Origin: Elusimicrobiota bacterium
Lineage (GTDB): Bacteria; Elusimicrobiota; Elusimicrobia; UBA1565; UBA9628
Length of the DNA stretch: 12,199 bases
Reading direction: 5' to 3'
Assembly: GCA_028865585.1 (NCBI GenBank)
Contig: JAGWJU010000022.1
Span: 1 to 12,199 of the forward strand
Shown: positions 1-5,212 of the stretch, one piece after another
Layout: each line of letters opens with the position of its first letter
Position numbering within the stretch: the stretch's first letter is position 1
Notes under the pieces: generated by a model
Seen by the model: the letters and a program-made list of their open reading frames with translations, nothing else
Database searches by the model: none
What the model was told of the DNA's origin: nothing
Made by a program: the position numbers and the translations under genes

Positions 1-186
1 GTGGCCTGCGGCATCTCGGGCCAAATCCAGCACTTGGCCGGCATGGCCTCCTCGGCCAACATCGTGGCCGTCAACACGGACCCGGCCTGCCCCATGATGG
101 ACATCGCGACCTTGGGCGTGGTGGGAGACGTCTACGAGGTCCTGCCCGTGGTCATTTCCGAGATCAAGAAGCGCCGCGGCGCGTAA
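1..186 (+). CDS. etfA: Electron transfer flavoprotein, alpha subunit (C-terminal fragment)
   Basis: This is the last 61 residues of an ETF alpha subunit (EtfA/FixB); the rest lies left of the window. ETF is a soluble FAD-containing heterodimer that passes electrons between acyl-CoA dehydrogenases or other flavoproteins and the quinone pool or a bifurcating partner. The fragment carries the FAD-domain signature near its start (ACGISGQIQHLAGM), then a NTDP segment matching the usual N-K-D-P-x-A-P stretch, and the VGD-x-x-E-V-x-P ending typical of the family. The first codon is GTG but is read here as internal valine, since the family motif continues upstream of it. The gene ends in a basic tail (KKRRGA) and a TAA stop, 14 bases from the stop of the convergent DHH gene. 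Family assignment is firm. Whether this ETF is of the bifurcating type cannot be judged from the fragment. Confidence 0.9.
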   Translation: MACGISGQIQHLAGMASSANIVAVNTDPACPMMDIATLGVVGDVYEVLPVVISEIKKRRGA

Positions 187-197
187 GCGCCCGCTTC
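168..197. terminator. Possible bidirectional hairpin between convergent genes
   Basis: An interrupted inverted repeat spans the convergent 3' ends. GAAGCG at 168-173 pairs with CGCTTC at 192-197 (6 bp). GGCGC at 178-182 pairs with GCGCC at 187-191 (5 bp), with the loop GTAA at 183-186 and a 4-base bulge at 174-177. It includes the etfA stop codon and sits 4 bases past the stop of the DHH gene. Neither strand has a proper T-run after the stem, so it is not a textbook intrinsic terminator. It could be a weak terminator, a 3'-end stabilising hairpin, or chance pairing in GC-rich DNA. Confidence 0.35.
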
Positions 198-200
198 GGA

Positions 201-1247
201 CTACAGGTCGGTCTTAAACGGGTGGGTGCGGGGCGTCGACTCCTCGTTGATGCCCCGGCTCTTCAAAAATCCCTCGGCCAGGCGCTCCTCGGCCTGTCGC
301 CAGTCGTGCTCCGCCGCGCTCTCGCCGACTTCGAGGCTTCCTCCCGCGATCATGGCGTGCCCGCCGCCGCGGTTGCCGCCGCCTAAAAGGCGCTTTAAGA
401 GCCGGCCCGCGCCCGCGCCCGGGTCGGACGAGCGCAAGGAGACGTGCAGGCGTCCGGCGTAGCGCCCGCTCACCAAGGACCAGCGCATGCCCTCCAAGGT
501 CAGCAGAAAATCCGCTATTTGCGCGACCAGGTCCGGGTTGGGCAGCGCGCCCAGGTGCACGCCCACGGTGTCGCGGACGACGAAGGCGTTCTTGATGCCG
601 CGGCCCAAGGTCGAGAAGAAGAAGGCCGGGCGGCGCGGGTAGCTGATGCGCCACAGGGCCTTCATCTGGGCCTTGGGCCAGAGGGCGCGGTAGGCCGCCA
701 AATCCCGGGGCCCCGCCTCGCGGCCCAGGTTCTGGGTCTCCGAGCCGATGCCGTAGACCATGGCCGTGGCTAGGCGCTTGGGCACGCGGATGCCGCTTTC
801 CAAAATGGCCTCCGCCAAAATCGTGGTGGTGGCGCCCACGCTCTCGTCGATGAGCACCAGGTCGCCCTGGGTGTCCGAGTGGCGCGGGTGGTGGTCGACG
901 ATGATCTGCGGGTGGCGGCGCGGCGGGCAGCGGTTGTTCTTGAAGGGCGGCTGGGTGTCGACCAACGCCAGGTGAGGGGCCTGGGCCAGTTCCCCTTTTT
1001 TTAGCTGCGTGGCCGGAACTTCCAGGCGCTCCATCATGAGGCGGTTCTCGGAGCGGCCCACCATGCCGCCGTAGACCACGCGCGAACGGACGCGGGCGTA
1101 GTGCTGGGCCAGGTGCGCCAGGGCCCAGGCGCTGGCCAGGGAGTCCGGATCGGGATGGTCGTGGGTCAAAATCACCAGCGGGCGCAGGCGCGCCGCGTTG
1201 TCCGTGAGGTAGCGCAAAAGCCGTTTGGCGTGGAAGGCCGCCTTCAT
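201..1247 (-). CDS. DHH/DHHA1 family phosphoesterase (NrnA/DhhP-like)
   Basis: This 348-residue cytosolic protein belongs to the DHH/DHHA1 phosphoesterase superfamily (NrnA nanoRNase/pAp phosphatase, CnpB/DhhP). These Mn-dependent enzymes hydrolyse short RNAs, pAp, pApA or c-di-AMP. The metal-binding motifs are in order: H-x-x-x-D-x-D at residues 29-35 (THDHPDPDS), the aspartate of ALVDTQ at 97, and VDHH at 117-120. The fourth motif reads YGIGSET at 165-171, where many relatives have D-T. The DHHA1 substrate-binding loop GGGNRGGGH is at 289-297. Size matches stand-alone family members. The ATG overlaps the upstream cyclase stop as ATGA and has no clear ribosome binding site, so translation is probably coupled. 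Because it directly follows a diadenylate cyclase, I infer it degrades c-di-AMP or its product pApA. General nanoRNA or pAp turnover is the alternative. Confidence 0.87.
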   Translation of the reverse strand: MKAAFHAKRLLRYLTDNAARLRPLVILTHDHPDPDSLASAWALAHLAQHYARVRSRVVYGGMVGRSENRLMMERLEVPATQLKKGELAQAPHLALVDTQPPFKNNRCPPRRHPQIIVDHHPRHSDTQGDLVLIDESVGATTTILAEAILESGIRVPKRLATAMVYGIGSETQNLGREAGPRDLAAYRALWPKAQMKALWRISYPRRPAFFFSTLGRGIKNAFVVRDTVGVHLGALPNPDLVAQIADFLLTLEGMRWSLVSGRYAGRLHVSLRSSDPGAGAGRLLKRLLGGGNRGGGHAMIAGGSLEVGESAAEHDWRQAEERLAEGFLKSRGINEESTPRTHPFKTDL

Positions 1248-2113
1248 CGCGGCGCGACCAGCAGAATCCAGAGCAGCACGGCGATGCCCAGGGCGACGAG
1301 CTTCTCGCGCGTGTTGTGCCGGATGAAGTGCAGGGCGTCCTTGGGCAGCGGCGCCGGCGCCTTGTCGCGGTAGAAGGACTCGAGCTCCCGATGAAGCTCT
1401 TCCAGGCCCTCCAAGGCGCGCAAATTCCCGTCGCGCGCGACCGAGACCGGGCCCTTCTCCTCGCTGATGACCACGCTCAGGGCGTCGGTCTTCTCCGCCA
1501 AGCCCAGGGCCGCGGAGTGGCGCGTGCCGAAGCCGGAGAGCTTGGAAAAATCGCGCGAGAGCGGCAGGTGGGCGCCAAAGCGCGTCAGGCGCCCGCCTTC
1601 GAGCAGCACCGCGCCGTCGTGGCCGAGCGAGTGGTAGTCGAAGATGCTCTCCAAAATCGCCTCGGAAATCTCGCCGTTTAGGCTCCAGCCGCCCTCGGCG
1701 TGGCGCTCCAAGGGGTCGCGCCCCTTGAGCACGATGAGCGCGCCCACTTTGGCGTGGGCCAAGGTCCCGGCCGTGCGCACCAGGATTTCCAGCTCCCGCG
1801 AGAAGTCGGGGGCGTCGCCGCCGCCGCGCTTGAAGCTCCACAGGGCCAGGCGCTCGAAGAAGTGCCTGATTTCCTCCTGGAAGATGACCACGATGGCGAT
1901 GATGAGGACCGCGAAGAAGCCCTGGAAAATCCAGATGGTCATGCGCATGTCCATCAGGCGCGCGAAGACGTAGAAGCCGGCCAGGATGAGAAGTCCGCGC
2001 GCGACGAAGGCCGCGCGGGCGCGCTTGAACCACACCAGAAACGAGTAGATGATGAGGGTGACGCAGGCGATGTCGAGGATGTCGGCCAGGCCTGGCGCCC
2101 GGACCAGGTTCAT
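1244..2113 (-). CDS. cdaA: Membrane diadenylate cyclase, CdaA/DacA type
   Basis: This 289-residue membrane enzyme is predicted to make cyclic di-AMP from two ATP. Residues about 12-28, 38-56 and 62-79 form three hydrophobic helices, as in CdaA. The DisA_N catalytic domain follows at about 100-250: FDYHSLGHDGAVLL includes the DGA motif (166-168), LPLS is at 183-186, GTRHSAALG at 196-204, and VVISEEKGPVSVA at 214-226. The family's RHR motif reads RHS here (serine at 200). Unlike standard CdaA, the protein continues after a short linker to an extra hydrophobic helix (about 271-286, KLVALGIAVLLWILLV). This resembles the N-terminal anchor of the CdaA partner YbbR/CdaR, but no YbbR repeats follow. 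The start overlaps the nuoI stop as ATGA, with no clear ribosome binding site. The family call is firm; activity with the RHS variant is not certain. Confidence 0.9.
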   Translation of the reverse strand: MNLVRAPGLADILDIACVTLIIYSFLVWFKRARAAFVARGLLILAGFYVFARLMDMRMTIWIFQGFFAVLIIAIVVIFQEEIRHFFERLALWSFKRGGGDAPDFSRELEILVRTAGTLAHAKVGALIVLKGRDPLERHAEGGWSLNGEISEAILESIFDYHSLGHDGAVLLEGGRLTRFGAHLPLSRDFSKLSGFGTRHSAALGLAEKTDALSVVISEEKGPVSVARDGNLRALEGLEELHRELESFYRDKAPAPLPKDALHFIRHNTREKLVALGIAVLLWILLVAPR

Positions 2114-2652
2114 GTCGTCGCGGCGGGGTCTTTCGGCGTGTCGCCCATCATGTCCGAGATGGTCCAGATGAGGCTCTTGCGGTCGTAGCTTGCGAGCTCC
2201 ACCTTGTTGGCGTCCATGTGGATGGCGTCGACCGGGCAGGCCTCGGCGCAGTAGCCGCAGAAGATGCACAGGCCCAGGTCGATGTCGAAAGTCTTGGCGC
2301 GCTTCTCCACGATCACGTCCGGGCTGTCCTCGGCGGTGATGTGGATGCACTTGGCCGGGCAAATCGTCTCGCACAAGAGGCAGGCCGTGCAGCGCGGCGA
2401 GCCGTCTTGGCGCTTCAAGAGCCGATGGCGCGTGCGCGCGCGGTGCCCGAGCACCGCGGGGTCCTCGGGGTACTGGATGGTGACGGCGCCGGGTTGGCCG
2501 CTCTTGATGCCCACCGCGCGCAGGGTGTGGCGCGCAAGGTTCACGAAGAGGTGGCGGAAGGTGATGATGAGCCCTTTCCAGACCTCGACCAAATAAATCC
2601 GCTCCGAAAAGTTGTGCTCGGGGCGCTTGACGCTGCGAACCGTTATCGCCAT
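2110..2652 (-). CDS. nuoI: Complex I subunit NuoI (2x[4Fe-4S] ferredoxin-like)
   Basis: NuoI (180 residues; TYKY/NDUFS8 family) bridges the peripheral and membrane arms and holds clusters N6a and N6b, passing electrons from NuoG towards NuoB. Two ferredoxin motifs are intact: C88-x2-C91-x2-C94-x3-C98 (CTACLLCETICPA) and C129-x2-C132-x2-C135-x3-C139 (CIFCGYCAEACPVDAI). The N-terminal stretch GLIITFRHLF at 27-36 is the amphipathic membrane-surface helix of the family. The region between it and the first motif (60-85) is rich in arginine and histidine. The ATG at 2652 lies inside the end of nuoH (10-base overlap) and is preceded by a G-rich stretch that could act as a ribosome binding site. The gene is followed by the cyclase gene, where a canonical nuo operon would have nuoJ. 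Confidence 0.97.
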   Translation of the reverse strand: MAITVRSVKRPEHNFSERIYLVEVWKGLIITFRHLFVNLARHTLRAVGIKSGQPGAVTIQYPEDPAVLGHRARTRHRLLKRQDGSPRCTACLLCETICPAKCIHITAEDSPDVIVEKRAKTFDIDLGLCIFCGYCAEACPVDAIHMDANKVELASYDRKSLIWTISDMMGDTPKDPAATT

Positions 2653-3695
2653 AGGTAGACCCCCCACACGGTCACGATGAAATTGAGCAGGCACAGGGGC
2701 AGGATGTTCTTCCAGCCCAGGTCCAGCACTTGATCGAAGCGAAAGCGCGGCAGCGTCCAGCGAATCTGCATCAAAAGGAGCAGGATGAAGAGGGTCTTCA
2801 CCGAGAAGGAGACCACCATCAGGACGCCGCCCACAAGACCCGTCAGCTGCACGTAGGGAATCTGCCAGCCGCCCAAAAACACCGCCACGATGATGCCCGA
2901 GATGACGATGGACTCGATGAAGTCGGTCATCAGGAACATGCCGAACTTCATGCCGGAGTACTCCACGTGGTAGCCCACGATTTCGGACTCGCCCTCCGGC
3001 AAATCGAAGGGCGTGCGCTTGGTGACGGCCGCGCCCGCGGTCAAAAAGAGGATAAAGCCCAGCGGCTGCAGGACAATGCCCCAGGCCGGCAGCCAGCCGT
3101 GGATGAGGTGCCCCTGCCACAGCACCGCCTTCTGCAAGTCGAGCGTGCCGTAGATGAACATGGCGCCCGCCAGGGCCGCGCCCAGGCAGACCTCGTAGGA
3201 AATCATCTGCGCGGCGGCGCGGAGTCCGCCAAGCAAGCCGTAGTTGGAGCCCGACGCGTAGCCGGCCATCACGATGCCGTGCACGCCGATTGACAAAAGT
3301 CCCAGGACGAACAAGAGGCTTACCGGGCTCGCGATGGGCTGCAGGTCCCAAAGGCGCCCCGCGACCGAGACCGTGCCGCCGAAGGGCAGCGCGGCCAGGC
3401 AGAGCATGCCAAAGCCCAAGGCGATGACGGGCGCCAGGCCGTGAAAGGGCTTGTGCACCTTGGCGGGCACGAAATCTTCCTTGGTAAGCATTTTAAGAGC
3501 GTCGGCTATGGGGTGGAAGAGGCCCAGAATCGTGATGCCGAAGATGTCGGCGCGGTTGGCGCCCACGCGATCCTGCATCACGGCGCTCTGCTTGCGCTCA
3601 ACCCAGCCCAGAAGCCCGGCGATGTTGAGGCCGAACATCACGGCGAAGCCGACTTTGACGGCGAGCCAGATGATCTGAATGAGCGTCTCGTTCAT
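2643..3695 (-). CDS. nuoH: Complex I membrane subunit NuoH
   Basis: NuoH (350 residues; ND1 family) is the membrane subunit that forms much of the quinone tunnel and the start of the proton path. About eight hydrophobic helices are visible. Family signatures are GWVERKQSAVMQDRVGANRA (30-49), HPIADALKMLTKED (61-74), YGLLGGLRAAAQMISYE (152-168), PFDLPEGESEIVGYHVEYSG (229-248) and PRFRFDQVLDLGWK (316-329). Compared with the common motif as I remember it (ESELVAGY), ESEIV-GY at 236-242 appears one residue shorter in the acidic loop facing the quinone cavity. This may be a subfamily trait. The start ATG overlaps the nuoG stop (ATGA) and has an AAGGCGG stretch upstream. Length is at the upper end of the family. 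The call is secure. Confidence 0.97.
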   Translation of the reverse strand: MNETLIQIIWLAVKVGFAVMFGLNIAGLLGWVERKQSAVMQDRVGANRADIFGITILGLFHPIADALKMLTKEDFVPAKVHKPFHGLAPVIALGFGMLCLAALPFGGTVSVAGRLWDLQPIASPVSLLFVLGLLSIGVHGIVMAGYASGSNYGLLGGLRAAAQMISYEVCLGAALAGAMFIYGTLDLQKAVLWQGHLIHGWLPAWGIVLQPLGFILFLTAGAAVTKRTPFDLPEGESEIVGYHVEYSGMKFGMFLMTDFIESIVISGIIVAVFLGGWQIPYVQLTGLVGGVLMVVSFSVKTLFILLLLMQIRWTLPRFRFDQVLDLGWKNILPLCLLNFIVTVWGVYLWR

Positions 3696-5212
3696 CGCGC
3701 CGCCTTGGCCCGGGCCTGGTCGCCCGATTTCAAGTGCTCGTTCAACTCCTGGAAAATCTTCCAGTCCGGGCGCGCCGCGCCCAGGGGATCCAGGGCCCTG
3801 TGATAGGCCTGCACCTTGCCCTCGAAATTCGTGAAGTGGCCGTCTTCCTCAACGTAGGCCGTGGCGGGCAAGCGGTAGTGCGCGACGTCCTCCATGCCGG
3901 TCTTGTGCGGCCCTTGGTAGACGACCAGGGGCACCTTGGCCAGCAGCGCCGCGGTCTTCTCCTTCCAAATCTTGGTGAGATCCCGCTCGATGACGTAGAG
4001 CCCCCAAATCTTGCCGGACTCGATCTCCTTGGCCAGAGCGTCCCAGGACTCGGACTTGACCGCGGTGCCGAAGCCGAAGGCCTCGCCGCCCTTCAAGTTG
4101 GGCACTTTCTCGCGGCGGCGCAGCAAGTCGTCCTGCTCGCCAAGCTGCTCCGGCTCGGGAGAGAAGGCGAAATGCTTGACCTTCAAGGCGTCGACGAAGA
4201 GCGCCTTCAAGGCGCCCCAGTCCTCGTTGGAGAGCATGCCCGACGCCGCCACGGCCAGGCCCTGCGCGCCCTTTTCCTTGGAGAGGCGCCGCATCTCGCC
4301 CGCGATGTCCGTGAGCGCCTCGGTCCAGGAGAGCTCCCGGCGCTGGGGCTTTAGGCCCATCACGCGGCCGATGCGGTTCTCGTCCAGGCCCTTAAATCCG
4401 TAGCGGCCCTCGTCGCACATCCAGTAGCCGTTGACCTCGGGGTTGTGCCGGGGCTTCAAGCGCACCACGCGCCGGCCCTCGTAGTGCCAGGGCCGCTTGG
4501 TGTTGGTGTGCACTTCGATTGAGCAGCCGCGCGAGCAGCCGGGGCAGATAGACGGCGCGCGGTCCAAATACCACACGCGGACCTTGTAGCGGAAATCGCG
4601 GTCGGTCAAGGCGCCCACGGGACAGACGTCGACGACGTTGCCGGAGTAGGCGTTGTCCAAGGTCTTGCCCGGCGCCAAGTCGATGACTTCCTTGTGCCCG
4701 CGGCTGAAAACGCCCAGTTCGGAGGTCTTGGTCACCTCTTCGGTGAACCGCGTGCAGCGCGTGCACAAAATGCAGCGTTCCTGGTCGAGCATGACGTGCT
4801 CGCCGATGGGCTTGCGCTTTTCCTTATGCTCCTTGTCCTCGCGGACCTGGCTCTCGTAGCGCCCGACCTTCAAATAGTAATCCTGCAGGCCGCACTCGCC
4901 GGACTGGTCGCAGACCGGGCAGTCGAGCGGGTGGTTGGCGAGGTGAAGCTCCAAAGAGGAGGACTGCCAGCGCTTGGCGGTCTCCGAGTCCGAGCACACC
5001 ACCAAGCCCTCCTTAACGGGCAGGCGGCAGGACACTGCGGGCTTGGGCATGCCTTCGACTTCCACGATGCACATGCGGCAGTTGCCGGGATTGCCCAAAG
5101 CCGGGTGGTAGCAGTAGTAGGGAATCTCGACGCCGGACTGCAGCGCGGCCTCCAACACCGGAACGCCCGGCTCGGCCTCGATGGTTTTCCCGTTTAACGT
5201 GAACTTAGCCAT
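3692..5212 (-). CDS. nuoG: Complex I iron-sulfur subunit NuoG (short form)
   Basis: NuoG (506 residues) conducts electrons from NuoF to NuoI. The iron-sulfur sites appear in order: [2Fe-2S] N1b at C34, C45, C48 and C62; [4Fe-4S] N5 at H94, C98, C101 and C107 (HPLDCPVCDQSGEC); N4 at C147, C150, C153 and C197. A fourth CxxCxxxC set at C223, C226 and C230 with C266 matches the off-path cluster N7. The C-terminal molybdopterin-oxidoreductase-like domain is only about 235 residues, far shorter than in E. coli NuoG (about 900 residues in total). It keeps the ATAYVEEDGHFTNFEGKVQ signature (450-468) near its end, so it reads as a naturally compact form, not a truncation. The ATG overlaps nuoF by 8 bases, with GGAG nine bases upstream. 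Confidence 0.95.
   Translation of the reverse strand: MAKFTLNGKTIEAEPGVPVLEAALQSGVEIPYYCYHPALGNPGNCRMCIVEVEGMPKPAVSCRLPVKEGLVVCSDSETAKRWQSSSLELHLANHPLDCPVCDQSGECGLQDYYLKVGRYESQVREDKEHKEKRKPIGEHVMLDQERCILCTRCTRFTEEVTKTSELGVFSRGHKEVIDLAPGKTLDNAYSGNVVDVCPVGALTDRDFRYKVRVWYLDRAPSICPGCSRGCSIEVHTNTKRPWHYEGRRVVRLKPRHNPEVNGYWMCDEGRYGFKGLDENRIGRVMGLKPQRRELSWTEALTDIAGEMRRLSKEKGAQGLAVAASGMLSNEDWGALKALFVDALKVKHFAFSPEPEQLGEQDDLLRRREKVPNLKGGEAFGFGTAVKSESWDALAKEIESGKIWGLYVIERDLTKIWKEKTAALLAKVPLVVYQGPHKTGMEDVAHYRLPATAYVEEDGHFTNFEGKVQAYHRALDPLGAARPDWKIFQELNEHLKSGDQARAKAAR

Noticed and set aside
171..182. Perfect 12-base palindrome GCGCCGCGGCGC as a protein-binding site
   Set aside because: It lies in the Lys-Arg-Arg-Gly-Ala tail codons of etfA, and such GC palindromes are expected by chance in this composition. 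It is better seen as part of the hairpin region.
1248..2033. Upstream extension of the DHH frame to give a 610-residue protein
   Set aside because: The extra 262 residues are Arg/Pro/Ala/Gly-rich and overlap the cyclase in another frame. The ATG at 1247 forms the ATGA junction and begins the recognisable DHH domain.
3692..5212. NuoG as a truncated pseudogene
   Set aside because: The frame is intact, all four cluster motifs are complete, and the C-terminal signature and operon overlaps are kept at both ends.
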